Shown: positions 26,707-36,236, counted from the first letter of the stretch. The stretch is DNA of 64,000 nt from AP-15 sp963781215 (GCA_963781215.1 CAWAFE010000024.1:10042-74041); one strand, 5' to 3'. Notes: generated from the letters alone by a model not told the origin. Made by a program: numbers and translations.

Positions 26707-27972
26707 ATGCCGGAAACCGAGATTGCACGCCCTGAGCCGGCGGCGCTCGCCGCTGACCGCGGTCTGGGCGCCGCCAGCCGATGGCTTTTCGACGAGCCCG
26801 ATTTCCGCCGGCTCTGGCTGGTCGGCGTCGTCGTCTTCGCGGTGCGCTGGCTGGAGATGCTGGCAGTCGCGGTATTCGCCTACCAGCACACCGGCTCGCC
26901 CTTCATCGTCGCCTCGTTGACGATGCTGCGGATGCTGCCGATGGCGCTGTTCGGCGCGCTGGTCGGCGCCGTCGCGGACCGGATCGAGCGGCGCGCCGCG
27001 CTGATCGTCGTCGTCCTGTCGATGCTGCTGACCTCGCTGACTCTGGTGCTGCTCGCATCGGCCGGGGAGCTCGCCGTCTGGCATCTCGCCGTCGCGAGCT
27101 TTGTCAACGGCATTGCCTGGACTACCGACAACCCGGTGCGCCGCACGATGATCGGCGAAGTCGTCGGGTCCGGGCGGATGGGCAAGGCGATGTCGATCGA
27201 TGTCGGCGCCAACAACGCGAGCCGCATTCTGGGCCCGACCGTCGGCGGCGTCCTGCTCGCGACCGTCGGGATCGGCGGCGCCTTTGCCGTCAGCGTCCTT
27301 TGCTACCTCGTGGCGCTCGCCGCGGCGTTCCGGGTCCGCCATCGCAATGCGGTCAGGCCGTCGGGCGCAGCGGGCGTGCTGACCCGGATGATCGAGGGGC
27401 TGGTCATCGTGCGGCATGACCGGCGGCTGGTCGGAACCCTGGTCATCACCGTCATTTACAACACCTTCGGCTGGCCATTCACCAGCATGATCCCGGTTGT
27501 CGGCCAGGACAATCTGCAGCTCGGCGCCGTCGGCATCGGCATCCTTGCCAGCATGGACGGGGTCGGCGCCTTTTGCGGCGCCGTCGCGATCGCGCTGTGG
27601 GCGAGGCCGCTTCTCTATACCCGGCTCTATGTCGGTGGCGTCCTGTCCTACCTCATTATGCTGCCGCTGTTCGCGCTGTCGCCGTATCCGCTCATCGCTG
27701 GTGCCGTGCTGCTGGCGACCGGGCTCGCCAATGCCGGGTTCAGCATCATGCAGGCGACCCTCGTCTATCTGTCGGCGCCGGCCGAAATGCGCAGCCGCAT
27801 CTACGGCGTGCTGTCGGTCTGCATCGGCATCGGTATGGTGGGCTTCATCCATATCGGCCTCCTCGCCGGCCTGATCGGGGCGCCTTGGGCGACCGCGGTG
27901 TCCGGCGTCGAGGGACTGCTGGCGATGGCGCTGACGCGGCGCTTCTGGCGCGGCATGGGCGCCGCTGCGTGA
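26707..27972 (+). CDS. MFS transporter
   Basis: A 421-residue major facilitator with about 12 hydrophobic helices. The N-terminal GSPFIVASLTMLRMLPMALFGALVGAVADRIERRAALI carries the Gly-rich, Asp-Arg loop typical of MFS loop 2-3. NGIAWTTDNPVRRTMIGEVVG and ANNASRILGPTVGGVLLATVG resemble the macrolide/enterobactin-exporter-like group. The substrate is unknown. A GGAAGGGAGG sequence lies directly before the ATG. The CYTH-CHAD gene is divergent. Confidence 0.85.
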   Translation: MPETEIARPEPAALAADRGLGAASRWLFDEPDFRRLWLVGVVVFAVRWLEMLAVAVFAYQHTGSPFIVASLTMLRMLPMALFGALVGAVADRIERRAALIVVVLSMLLTSLTLVLLASAGELAVWHLAVASFVNGIAWTTDNPVRRTMIGEVVGSGRMGKAMSIDVGANNASRILGPTVGGVLLATVGIGGAFAVSVLCYLVALAAAFRVRHRNAVRPSGAAGVLTRMIEGLVIVRHDRRLVGTLVITVIYNTFGWPFTSMIPVVGQDNLQLGAVGIGILASMDGVGAFCGAVAIALWARPLLYTRLYVGGVLSYLIMLPLFALSPYPLIAGAVLLATGLANAGFSIMQATLVYLSAPAEMRSRIYGVLSVCIGIGMVGFIHIGLLAGLIGAPWATAVSGVEGLLAMALTRRFWRGMGAAA

Positions 27973-28082
27973 CTGCGCCCGTGGGGACGGAGGGTTGCGC
28001 GGAAATCGTCGCTGTGCGCACGATCGCCGTTGTATTGTAACGGCGAGCAACGATACACCGCCTGCCGCGGAGGAAAGAAAGG

Positions 28083-29292
28083 ATGTCCTCGACCTCGCTG
28101 GGGCTGCGCCGCGCCGAGACGCAGGCCGTGGATTACATAGAGCGCGCCCGCGCGCTGGCGCCATTGCTGCGCGAGGCCGCCGACGAGATCGAAGAGCAGC
28201 GCCAATTGCCGGAAAGGGTCGTCGAGGCGCTGATCGACGGCGGCTTTTTCCGGCTGCTGTTGCCGCGCTCGCTGGGCGGCGCCGAACTGCACCCGCTGAC
28301 TTATGTCCAGGTCCTCGAGGAGATCGCCAAGGCCGAGCCCAGCACCGCCTGGTCGCTTGGCCAGAACTCCGGCTGCTCGATGACCGCACCCTATCTCGAC
28401 CCGGAGGTGGCGCGCGAGGTGTTCGGCCCGCGGCGCGGCATCCTCGCCTGGGGGCCGGAACTGCCGAACGCCGGCAAGGCGGTCGCCGTCGAGGGCGGCA
28501 TCCGGGTCACCGGGCGCTGGGGTTTCGCCACCGGCAGCCGGCACGCGACCTGGCTCGGCGCCCACGTCCCGATCTTCGAGCCCGACGGCACGCCGCGGCT
28601 CAACCCGAACGGCCGCCCCTTCGTCCGCACCGTGCTGTTCCCGAAATCGAAGCGCTGAGATCATCGACAACTGGCAGGTGATCGGCTTGCGCGGCACCGG
28701 CAGCGACAGCTACCGGGTCGAGGATCTGTTCGTGCCGCAGAAATACACGGCCTCGCGCGACAATCAGGCCGAGCGCCGCGAGCCCGGCACGCTCTACCGC
28801 TTTACCAGCGGCATGGTCTACGCGATGGGGTTCTCCAATGTGTCGCTCGGCATTGCCCGCGGCGCGCTCGAAGCCTTTGTCGAGCTGGCCCGCGACAAGA
28901 TCCCGCGCGGCGCCCGCAACCCCTTGCGCCAGAACAACGTGATCCAGTCGCAGGTGGCGCAGTGCGAGGCGAAATTGCGCTCCTCGCGCGCCTTCATTCA
29001 CGCAACCTTGGCCGAGATGTGGGACGCGGCCGAGCGCACCGGCGATTTCACCCCCGAGCAGCACCCTCGCCTGCGGCTTTCCACGACCTGGGCGATCAAC
29101 CAGGCGCGCGACGTCGTCGCCGCCGTCTACAGCGCGGCCGGCGCCACTGCGATCTTCAACGAGAACCCGTTCGAGCGCCGGCTGCGCGACATGCACGCGG
29201 GCAGCCAGCAAGGCCAGGGCCGCCCGGTGCATTTCGAGACCGTCGGGCAGATCCTGCTGGGCCTGCCGCCCGAGGGCCGAATGTTCCGGTAA
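28083..29292 (+). CDS. acyl-CoA dehydrogenase-fold flavoprotein, one +1 frameshift in the sequence
   Basis: 402 residues after one base is discounted. The acyl-CoA dehydrogenase/HpaH-like fold is recognised from LPERVVEALIDGGFFRLLLPRSLGGAE, the mid-domain WGFATGSRHATW, and the C-terminal ATAIFNENPFERRLRDMHAGSQQGQ. The open frame stops at 28656-28658. Without the C near 28653 the sequence continues as AEIIDNWQVIGLRGTGSDSY. This group includes two-component flavin monooxygenases and desulfurisation-type enzymes as well as true dehydrogenases. The ATG at 28083 follows GAGGAAAGAAAGG. Confidence 0.82.
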
Positions 29293-29460
29293 TCGCACCG
29301 ATGCGGTCGCCCGATCAGCGACATGCATCCGCTCGCGGCTTCGGCCGCCCGCAACCGGGGTCCCCCGGTGATCCGTCAGCACATTCGGCTGTCAAACAGT
29401 GGCGGCCTATTGTCGATTTCGGATACCTTGAACGCGCGTCAACACGAGGAGGAAGTCGTC

Positions 29461-29835
29461 ATGAAGGTGGTTACGCTGAAGAACATACCGAACGTGCCTG
29501 TGGAAGGGGCCGAGCGGATCGAAGGGTGGACAGGGCCTGTTTCCCGGTCACGCCAGACCATCATCGAGCCCGGGGATTCCGCGAACTACAACTGTAGCGT
29601 GGTGAATTTCAGCCAGGGTTGCACTACAGGCTGGCATACGCATAGCTGCGACCAGGTGTTAGTCGTGACCTCGGGCTCCGGCATGGTGGCGACGGAGCAC
29701 GAACAGCGCGAGATCAATGTGGGTGACGTCGTGCATATCAAGGCCGGTGAACGCCATTGGCATGGCGCCAAGGCCGATACGACGATGGGTCATATCACGA
29801 TCACCGCCGTCGGCGGCCAAGCCACCTGGGGATAG
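29461..29835 (+). CDS. cupin-domain protein
   Basis: A 124-residue single-domain cupin. Motif 1 reads GWHTHSCDQVLVVTSGSG (two His as metal ligands) and motif 2 GDVVHIKAGERHWHGA. The small size suits a metal-binding isomerase, dioxygenase or sensor-type cupin, and the substrate is not known. The ATG at 29461 follows GAGGAGGAAG. It sits downstream of the acyl-CoA dehydrogenase-like gene and upstream of an amidohydrolase. Confidence 0.82.
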   Translation: MKVVTLKNIPNVPVEGAERIEGWTGPVSRSRQTIIEPGDSANYNCSVVNFSQGCTTGWHTHSCDQVLVVTSGSGMVATEHEQREINVGDVVHIKAGERHWHGAKADTTMGHITITAVGGQATWG

Positions 29836-29867
29836 TCTCTCTCTGCCAGGACACCGGCTGGACGCGC

Positions 29868-29883
29868 TGAGAGCGCGCTCTCA
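29868..29883. terminator. 16-bp perfect palindrome after the cupin gene
   Basis: TGAGAGCGCGCTCTCA is a perfect palindrome 32 bases after the cupin stop. It has no spacer loop and no T-run follows, so a factor-independent terminator is only possible, and an operator is equally likely. Confidence 0.35.
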
Positions 29884-30079
29884 CGAATATCGAAGGCTGG
29901 GGTAGCCCGCGTCGGGGTTGAACGCCACAGCGAGCGGGCCCGGCCCCAGCCGGTCCTGACCCGGCACGGCAGGTCGGGGCGAGCGGCGCATTTCTGTGGC
30001 GCATGCTTACCGTCGATCGTACGATGGGTTCGCCAAGCCGTTGGCCGACTTCCCTGCCGAGGAGCTCCAGGAGCACGCC

Positions 30080-31231
30080 ATGCAAGAAAAGCTGATCTCC
30101 GGCGACAACCACATCGACCTGACCTATTGCCCGCCCGATCTGTGGTCGTCCGCCGCACCGAACAAGTGGAAGCTTTCGGCGCCGCGCGTCGAGGAGATGG
30201 AGGACGGCCTGCACTGGTTCGTCGAGGCGCAGGACAAGGGCATGTGGAACGGCGTCGGCCCGGGTTTCCTGCCGTACCAGAAGGGGATGTTCAGCCATAT
30301 CGACGAGATGAAAGATCTCGGTTTCGAGTGGAGCTACCGGCGCGGCGCCAAGCCGCGGCCGACCACGCCCGAATTGCGCATCGCCGATCTCGACCGTGAC
30401 GGCCAGGATGCCGAGATCGTCTATGGCTGCCTGATGATCAACGATCTGATCTCGGATGCGCCGTTGCGCGCCTGGTCCGACAAGATCTACAACGACTGGG
30501 TCGCCGATTTCGCCAAGCGCGCCAACCCGAACCGCGTCTATCCGCTCGCCATCATCCCCAACACCGACCCGATCGAGGCCGCTGCCGAGGTGCGGCGCTG
30601 CGCCAAGATGGGGCTGCGAGGCGGCGATCTCGCCTTCAAGCGGATGACCCCGCCGCTCTACACCGACGGCTGGTACCCGCTGTGGGAGGCCGCGGCCGAG
30701 TGCCGCTTTCCGATCTCGTTCCACTCGACCGGGTTCAAGGCATTGCGCGCCCCCGATTCGCCCGAGCAGGAGCAGAAGTATTTCACCCAGTGGCGGCTGG
30801 TGCGCTCGGCCCTGTTCCAGCTCGACACGATGGAGGTGCTGGTCTCGCTCTTGGCCTCGGGCGCCTGCGAGAAATACCCCGACTTCAACTTTGTCCTCGG
30901 CGAATCGGGGGTGACCTGGCTGCCCTACGTCTTCGACCGGCTCGACACCGAATATGCCGACCGGGCGAAGAGCCTCAATTTCAAGCTCAAGCCCAGCGAC
31001 TATTTCCGCCGCCAGGGCTACGTCACCTACCAGCAGGACCAGTATCTGGAGCCGATCATCCCGTTGATTGGCGAGGACAACATCATCTGGGGCGCGGACT
31101 ACCCGCACCCGGATTGCATCTGGCCGGGCTCGCGCGCGACCCTCGACAAAAACCTCGCCCAGATCTCGCCCGCCGTGCGCCGCAAGATCACCTCGGAGAA
31201 CGTGACCCGGCTCTACAACCTCCACCAGTAG
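30080..31231 (+). CDS. amidohydrolase family protein (ACMSD-like)
   Basis: A 383-residue metal-dependent hydrolase or decarboxylase of the amidohydrolase-2 superfamily. The N-terminal motif SGDNHIDL, the mid-barrel ISFHSTG and the C-terminal IIWGADYPHPD are the usual metal-site positions. GVTWLPYVFDRLDTEYADRA is typical of decarboxylase-like members that act on aromatic acids. The ATG at 30080 has AGGAGCAC upstream. Its substrate is probably a ring-cleavage or aromatic acid intermediate, by inference only. Confidence 0.82.
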   Translation: MQEKLISGDNHIDLTYCPPDLWSSAAPNKWKLSAPRVEEMEDGLHWFVEAQDKGMWNGVGPGFLPYQKGMFSHIDEMKDLGFEWSYRRGAKPRPTTPELRIADLDRDGQDAEIVYGCLMINDLISDAPLRAWSDKIYNDWVADFAKRANPNRVYPLAIIPNTDPIEAAAEVRRCAKMGLRGGDLAFKRMTPPLYTDGWYPLWEAAAECRFPISFHSTGFKALRAPDSPEQEQKYFTQWRLVRSALFQLDTMEVLVSLLASGACEKYPDFNFVLGESGVTWLPYVFDRLDTEYADRAKSLNFKLKPSDYFRRQGYVTYQQDQYLEPIIPLIGEDNIIWGADYPHPDCIWPGSRATLDKNLAQISPAVRRKITSENVTRLYNLHQ

Positions 31232-31286
31232 CCCACAGGCGGCAAACGGGCAGCCAAGGCGCGTAGCCCGCTCAACCGCCGCGCTC

Positions 31287-31829
31287 TTACACCACGTCGA
31301 GCGGGTGGTGCGGCTCGGGCGGCGGCTCGACGCGGATCGGGTCGCCGGGCCGGACCTCGCCTTCGGCCAGAACGACGCCCATGATCCCGGCCTTGCGCAC
31401 CAAATTCCCTTGCGCGTCGCGGCCCAGGGTCGCGGCCATCAGCCCCGGCTGGATCTTGTCGAGCTGGGCGCAGGGGTTGCGCAGGCCGGTCACCTCGACC
31501 ACCGCTCCGTCGCCGAGATGAAGGCGGGTTCCGGCGGCGAGGCCCAACAGATCAACGCCGCGGGTCGTTACGTTCTCGCCCATCTGCCCGGCCGCTACCG
31601 TGAAACCCGCGCCGCGCAGCTCGTCGTGCAATTCGGCATGGACCAGGTGCACCTGACGCAGATTGGGCTGGGTCGGGTCGCGCGCCACCCGCGAGCGATG
31701 CTTGACCGTCGCCCCCTGATGCGCGTCGCCCTCGACCCCGAGCCCTGCCACCAGCCTGATGCTCGCCTCGTTCGGCTTGGAGAGCGTATGCGTCGAGCTG
31801 CGGCTGACCGCCGTCACGGTTGCGCTCAT
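31287..31829 (-). CDS. MOSC domain-containing protein (YiiM-like)
   Basis: A 180-residue MOSC-domain protein with VTGLRNPCAQLDKIQPG (the conserved Cys that carries persulfide or cofactor sulfur) and QMGENVTTRG. MOSC proteins bind or sulfurate molybdenum cofactor, or act in small Mo-dependent N-reductive enzymes. A Mo hydroxylase operon lies elsewhere in the window, but no direct link is visible. It is last in a minus-strand set with a carbon-nitrogen hydrolase and PncC. Confidence 0.82.
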   Translation of the reverse strand: MSATVTAVSRSSTHTLSKPNEASIRLVAGLGVEGDAHQGATVKHRSRVARDPTQPNLRQVHLVHAELHDELRGAGFTVAAGQMGENVTTRGVDLLGLAAGTRLHLGDGAVVEVTGLRNPCAQLDKIQPGLMAATLGRDAQGNLVRKAGIMGVVLAEGEVRPGDPIRVEPPPEPHHPLDVV

Positions 31830-31849
31830 GGGCCATTGTCCTTTTCTCG

Positions 31850-32728
31850 TTACTCGGCGGCGGCCGGCAACGGCCGCGGCAGGATCGTGTCGTAGAGCTC
31901 GGGCCGCTGCCATTGCGGCGACAGCACACCCTGCTTGGTGCCGCAATAGGGCGTCTGGTCGTTGCCGTCCCAGCCGGCGCGCAATTGGCGCACCCGGTCG
32001 AGGCTGACCTCGACGACCGACATGCCGACGCTGGTGCTCTCGAAGAGGGTCCGCTCCGGCGCGGCGATGATCGCCAACCCGCGCTCGCTCGCCGGATCGA
32101 AGATGTTGCGGGTCGAGACGACGAGCGCCAAATTCTCGATCGCCCGCGCCCGCAGCAGGGTGTGCCAGGTCTCCCACAAATTCCCGGTGCCGCTGAGCCC
32201 AGCCGGCAGAAAGATGATCTCGGCGCCGCGCAGGGCCAGCGCGCGCGACACCTCGGGCATGTAGACCTCGCTGCACATGCCGAGCCCGACCTTGCCGTGG
32301 ACCGTGTCGAAGACCGGAAAGTCGTTGCCCGCGACCCATTCGAATTCCCACACGCCACTGCCGCCGGTGCGGCTCGAATAGATCCATGGGCCGTTCGGGT
32401 GGGTGCGGCGGTAGCGCACCGGCCGGCGCTCGTCCGGATAGGCCATGCAGGTCAGGTTGTAGGCGGTCCGCTTGGCGTCGTCGATCGGCTCCATGGTGCC
32501 GAAGACGACATGGGTCGTGAATTTCTTGGCCGCCGCGGCGATCCGCGCGGTCGGGTCGTACGCGGCCGGCATGCGCCACGGCCCGGGATACGATTCGGGA
32601 AAGCAGACGAAATCGGCGCCTTGTCCAGCGGCGCGCTCGATCCACCCGACCGCGTCGTCGACATTCTTCTCGTCGTCGGGTGGCGGGTTCGAATGCGGCT
32701 GGATGACCGCGATGTTGAAGCTCGCCAT
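31850..32728 (-). CDS. carbon-nitrogen hydrolase (nitrilase superfamily)
   Basis: A 292-residue nitrilase-superfamily protein. The catalytic Glu is in VCFPESYPG and the Cys in GLGMCSEVYMPE. The catalytic Lys position, normally in a YRK motif, reads RYRRTHPNG, with Arg where Lys is expected. Homologues with the same segment seem to exist from memory, so this may be a subfamily trait and not a loss. Members hydrolyse nitriles, amides or carbamoyl groups. The ATG at 32728 follows AGGAG. Confidence 0.83.
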   Translation of the reverse strand: MASFNIAVIQPHSNPPPDDEKNVDDAVGWIERAAGQGADFVCFPESYPGPWRMPAAYDPTARIAAAAKKFTTHVVFGTMEPIDDAKRTAYNLTCMAYPDERRPVRYRRTHPNGPWIYSSRTGGSGVWEFEWVAGNDFPVFDTVHGKVGLGMCSEVYMPEVSRALALRGAEIIFLPAGLSGTGNLWETWHTLLRARAIENLALVVSTRNIFDPASERGLAIIAAPERTLFESTSVGMSVVEVSLDRVRQLRAGWDGNDQTPYCGTKQGVLSPQWQRPELYDTILPRPLPAAAE

Positions 32729-32742
32729 CGATAGGCTCCTGG

Positions 32743-33234
32743 TCAGCTGCGCGCCTCGGCTTCGAGCAAAGCGAGGGCGGTTTGTAGGGCGGCGTCGCGC
32801 ACTGCCGCGCGGTCGCCGGGAAACACATGGCTCTCGGTGCGGCATGCGCCGTCGCGCCGCGCCAGGCCGAAATGGATGAGGCCCACGGGCTTTTCGGCGC
32901 TGCCGCCGCCGGGGCCGGCGACCCCGGTGACCGAGACCGCGAGGTCGACCGGCGCGCGGGCAACCGCACCCCGCGCCATCGCTGCGGCGATCTCGGCGCT
33001 GACCGCACCATGCGCGGCGATGGTCCCGGGCGACACACCCAGCAATTCCGATTTCGCCTCGTTCGAGTAGGCCACAAAGCCGCGCTCTACGACCTCGGAC
33101 GAGCCGGCGATCGCGGTCAACGCCGCCACCACCATGCCGCCGGTGCAGGATTCGGCGGTCGCGACATGCCAACCGCGCGCCCGGCAGGCCTCGAGCACCG
33201 AGCGCGCCAGCGTCAGGATTTCAGCGTCGGGCAC
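32743..33234 (-). CDS. pncC: CinA C-terminal family / nicotinamide-nucleotide amidase-like
   Basis: A 163-residue stand-alone CinA C-terminal domain, PncC type, deamidating nicotinamide mononucleotide. The conserved nucleophile region ATAESCTGG and VSVTGVAGPGGGSAEKPVGLIHFGL are present. I start at GTG 33234 (VPDAEILTLARSVL) with GGAG six bases upstream. The frame is open further upstream to 33357, but that part does not look like the family. It sits upstream of the nitrilase-like gene on the same strand. Confidence 0.82.
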   Translation of the reverse strand: MPDAEILTLARSVLEACRARGWHVATAESCTGGMVVAALTAIAGSSEVVERGFVAYSNEAKSELLGVSPGTIAAHGAVSAEIAAAMARGAVARAPVDLAVSVTGVAGPGGGSAEKPVGLIHFGLARRDGACRTESHVFPGDRAAVRDAALQTALALLEAEARS

Positions 33235-33362
33235 CGATTGCTCCACCGTATCAACCACCAGGAAACGTATCCCGCAGCCTTGGCGCCGTCGAGCGCTGGC
33301 GCACACAACCCGCATTTTGCTAGGCTGCGGCATCTCGTTACTCGATCGTAAAGGCACCTAAA

Positions 33363-34124
33363 ATGAACGATGCAATGACACTCTCCGAGCGCGCCGACGC
33401 GCTCGAGCACAACATGATGCGCGAGCTCGATCGGGCGATCGTCGTAAAGTCGCGCCTGTTCAACCTCGCCGACGGCGATCTGAGCGTCCCGAACGGCGCG
33501 GCCTTGCTGGCGCAGCACCCCGGCAAGCATTTCCTGATGGGCGACGACCCGCGGCTGCCGAAAATGCCGGACAAGCCGACCCTGATGGACTTCTTCAAAT
33601 ACCGGTTCGGCCCGGCGAATCATCTGCTGCAGAGTGCGAGACACGCGGTCAAGGCCGGGATGGACGAGAAGGTGGTGCTCGCCTGTCTTGTGCACGACAT
33701 CGGTGTCATCGGATTTATTCGGGCCGATCACGGCTATTGGGGCGCGCAGATGGTGGCGCCCTATGTCGACGAGGAGGTTGCCTGGTCGATCCGCGCGCAT
33801 CAGGCCTTGCGATTCTATGCGGACGAGTCGGTCGGTTATGCCTATCCCGAATCCTACACCAAGAATTTCGGCGCCGACTACCGCCCCGACCCCTATATCG
33901 AGGAGGAATACAAGCGCGCCCGCGCCCACAAATGGTACATGACCGCGCGGATGATCACGGTCCACGACATCTATTCGTTCGATCCCGACGTGGTGGTCGA
34001 GCTCGAGGAGTTCACCGAAATTATCGGCCGCAACTTTCGCCAGCCGAAGGAGGGGCTCGGCTGGGACAGTGGCCCGTCGGCGCATATGTGGCGCACCCTG
34101 ATCCGGCCGACGCGGTATCTCTGA
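33363..34124 (+). CDS. HD-domain protein
   Basis: A 253-residue metal-dependent HD-domain phosphohydrolase-like protein. Histidine clusters lie in HLLQSARHAVK, the HD pair in CLVHDIG, and a later GYWGAQMVAPYVDEE segment carries the remaining ligands. The ATG at 33363 is the start, and the PncC-nitrilase-MOSC set is divergent. The substrate is not predicted. Confidence 0.78.
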   Translation: MNDAMTLSERADALEHNMMRELDRAIVVKSRLFNLADGDLSVPNGAALLAQHPGKHFLMGDDPRLPKMPDKPTLMDFFKYRFGPANHLLQSARHAVKAGMDEKVVLACLVHDIGVIGFIRADHGYWGAQMVAPYVDEEVAWSIRAHQALRFYADESVGYAYPESYTKNFGADYRPDPYIEEEYKRARAHKWYMTARMITVHDIYSFDPDVVVELEEFTEIIGRNFRQPKEGLGWDSGPSAHMWRTLIRPTRYL

Positions 34125-34223
34125 GCCGTCGCGAGGGGACGTCGGAGACGGCAACGGAAATGGTTCATGGACCCGGATCAACCTGCGGGATGCAATGGAC
34201 ACGATTCGAGATAAGACGCTTCA

Positions 34224-35573
34224 GTGACTGATAGGCCGCCCACCGTCCAGACCGAGCCCGCCGCCGGGTTCGGCCGGATCAGCTTGCGCACCTTGGTCCC
34301 GATCCGCTGGGTGGCGATCGGCGGGCAGGCGGCGACGATCCTCTTCGTCCACTACGTTCTGGGATTTCGCCTCCCGCTCGTGCCGGCGCTGGCGGTCGTC
34401 GCCCTTTCGGCCCTGCTCAACGTCGTCCTGATCGTGCACCGGCGGGCGGCGACCAGGCTCGGCGAGCGCTATGCCGCGCTCTATCTCGGCTACGACATCT
34501 TGCAGCTGGCGATTTTGCTGTACCTGACCGGTGGGCTGCGCAACCCGTTCTCGATCTTGATCCTGGCGCCGGTCACGGTGGCCGCGACGATCCTGTCGCG
34601 GCGGCCGGTAATCCTGCTCTCGGTCCTTGCCGTGGCGGCGATCAGCGCGCTGGCGCTGTGGCATCTGCCGCTGCCGTGGCGGACTGAGCCGCTGGTCTTT
34701 CAGATCGAGCTGGTGATCGGCCTGTGGACGGCACTGGTCTTGGCGACGGTGTTCATCGGCAGCTACACCTGGAGTGTCGCGCAGGAGGCGCGGCGGCTGC
34801 GCGACGCGGTGGCGGCGACCCAGCTGGCGCTCGCCCGCGAGCAGCGGGTATCGGCCGTCGGCGCGCTGGCGGCGGCGGCGGCGCACGAGCTCGGCAGCCC
34901 GCTCGCGACGATCGCGGTCGTTGCCAAGGAGCTGGTGCGCGATCTTCCGGCGGAGAGCCCGCACGCCGAGGACGCGGCCTTGCTGCTGAGCCAGTCCGAC
35001 CGCTGCCGCCGAATCCTGCTCGAGCTGTCGCACCAGCCGGAGGAGGACGGCGGGTCGCCCTATACGCGGCTGCCGGTTTCGGCCCTGGTCGAGGCCGCCG
35101 GGGCGCCGCACCAGGGGCAGGGTATCAGGTTGATCTTCGCCGCCGCCGGCTCGCCCGCCGAGGAAGAGCCGCTCATCCGCCGCAGCCCCGAGATCATCCA
35201 CGGGCTAAACAACCTGGTTCAAAACGCCGTGCAGTTCGCTCGCCGCGAAGTCAGCGTCACGACCTTTTGGGACGCGGCGACGGTGACCGTCGAGATCGCC
35301 GATGACGGGCCGGGGTTTCCCTCGCATCTGTTCGACCGCCTCGGCGAGCCCTACATCTCGACGCGCGCCGGTGCCGCCGACCATATGGGGCTTGGCATAT
35401 TCATCGCTCAGAGCCTCTTGGAGCGCAGCGGCGCGCATCTGAGCTTCGAGAACCTCGGCGAAGGCGGCGCGCATATTGCGGTTTCGTGGAATCGTGCCAA
35501 TCTGGAGGCGTCAGAAGGCATCCGTTCCCCCGCGTCCGCCGCGCGTCGCGATCGCCAGCCGGCGGCCGAATAG
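34224..35573 (+). CDS. regB: redox sensor histidine kinase RegB/PrrB-type
   Basis: A 449-residue membrane histidine kinase. About six hydrophobic helices fill residues 20-180 and include LTGGLRNPFSILILAPV, with the GGxxNPF quinone-binding signature. The H-box AAHELGSPLAT places the phospho-acceptor at His221. Cys261 in SDRCRRIL lies 40 residues downstream, the same spacing as His225-Cys265 in RegB of Rhodobacter, where the cysteine senses redox state. The ATPase end has NNLVQNAVQFA and DDGPGFP. It pairs with RegA immediately downstream. Confidence 0.9.
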   Translation: MTDRPPTVQTEPAAGFGRISLRTLVPIRWVAIGGQAATILFVHYVLGFRLPLVPALAVVALSALLNVVLIVHRRAATRLGERYAALYLGYDILQLAILLYLTGGLRNPFSILILAPVTVAATILSRRPVILLSVLAVAAISALALWHLPLPWRTEPLVFQIELVIGLWTALVLATVFIGSYTWSVAQEARRLRDAVAATQLALAREQRVSAVGALAAAAAHELGSPLATIAVVAKELVRDLPAESPHAEDAALLLSQSDRCRRILLELSHQPEEDGGSPYTRLPVSALVEAAGAPHQGQGIRLIFAAAGSPAEEEPLIRRSPEIIHGLNNLVQNAVQFARREVSVTTFWDAATVTVEIADDGPGFPSHLFDRLGEPYISTRAGAADHMGLGIFIAQSLLERSGAHLSFENLGEGGAHIAVSWNRANLEASEGIRSPASAARRDRQPAAE

Positions 35574-35611
35574 ATCGAGGCCGGGATGGGGCGGCCCGAG
35601 AGGCGAGCATC

Positions 35612-36208
35612 ATGAACATGACCGACCGATCGACCCGCCCCGGCGAGGGGCTCTGCGCCGCGTTGCACGGCCTGCCGGAATCGGAGCGGACCCTGCTGAT
35701 CGTCGATGACGATGCGCCGCTGTGCCAGCGCCTGGCGCGCGCGATGGAGCGGCGCGGCTTTATCGTCGCCACCGCCGACAGCGTCGCCGCCGGCACCGCC
35801 GCGGCCAGCGAGCATCCACCGGCCTTTGCCGTCGTCGACATGCGGCTCGGCGACGGGCGCGGGTTCGAGGTGGTCGGCGCCTTGCGCGAGGCGCGGCCCG
35901 GCGCCCGCATCGTCATGCTGACCGGCTACGGCAACATCGCCACCGCCGTCGCCGCGGTCAAGGCGGGGGCGATCGACTACCTGCCAAAGCCGGCCGACGC
36001 CGATGCCGTCGAGCGCGCGCTCCTCGCCCAGGACGACGGCGCTCCCGAGCCGCCCGAGGACCCGATGTCGGCCGATCGGGTGCGCTGGGAGCATATCCAG
36101 CGGGTCTTCGAGCTGTGCGAACGCAACGTGTCCGAGACTGCCCGCCGCCTCAAGATGCACCGCCGCACCTTGCAGCGCATCCTCTCCAAGCACGCGCCGA
36201 GAAGCTGA
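35612..36208 (+). CDS. regA: response regulator RegA/PrrA/ActR-type
   Basis: A 198-residue response regulator. The receiver domain has acidic VDDD at 31-34, phospho-acceptor Asp76 in VVDMRLGDGRG and Lys in YLPKPAD. The C-terminal FIS-type helix-turn-helix NVSETARRLKMHRRTLQRIL matches the near-invariant RegA helix. It would regulate respiration, photosynthesis, nitrogen or carbon fixation genes under low oxygen, depending on the host. The start at 35612 follows GAGGCGAGC, 39 bases after regB. Confidence 0.92.
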   Translation: MNMTDRSTRPGEGLCAALHGLPESERTLLIVDDDAPLCQRLARAMERRGFIVATADSVAAGTAAASEHPPAFAVVDMRLGDGRGFEVVGALREARPGARIVMLTGYGNIATAVAAVKAGAIDYLPKPADADAVERALLAQDDGAPEPPEDPMSADRVRWEHIQRVFELCERNVSETARRLKMHRRTLQRILSKHAPRS

Positions 36209-36236
36209 ACCGACCAACCAGGTTCGGCCGGCCAGC

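Noticed and set aside
26449..28389. 646-codon minus-strand ORF over the MFS gene
   Set aside because: It is rich in Arg, Asp and Gln repeats typical of an antisense GC-rich frame; the MFS frame is the real one.
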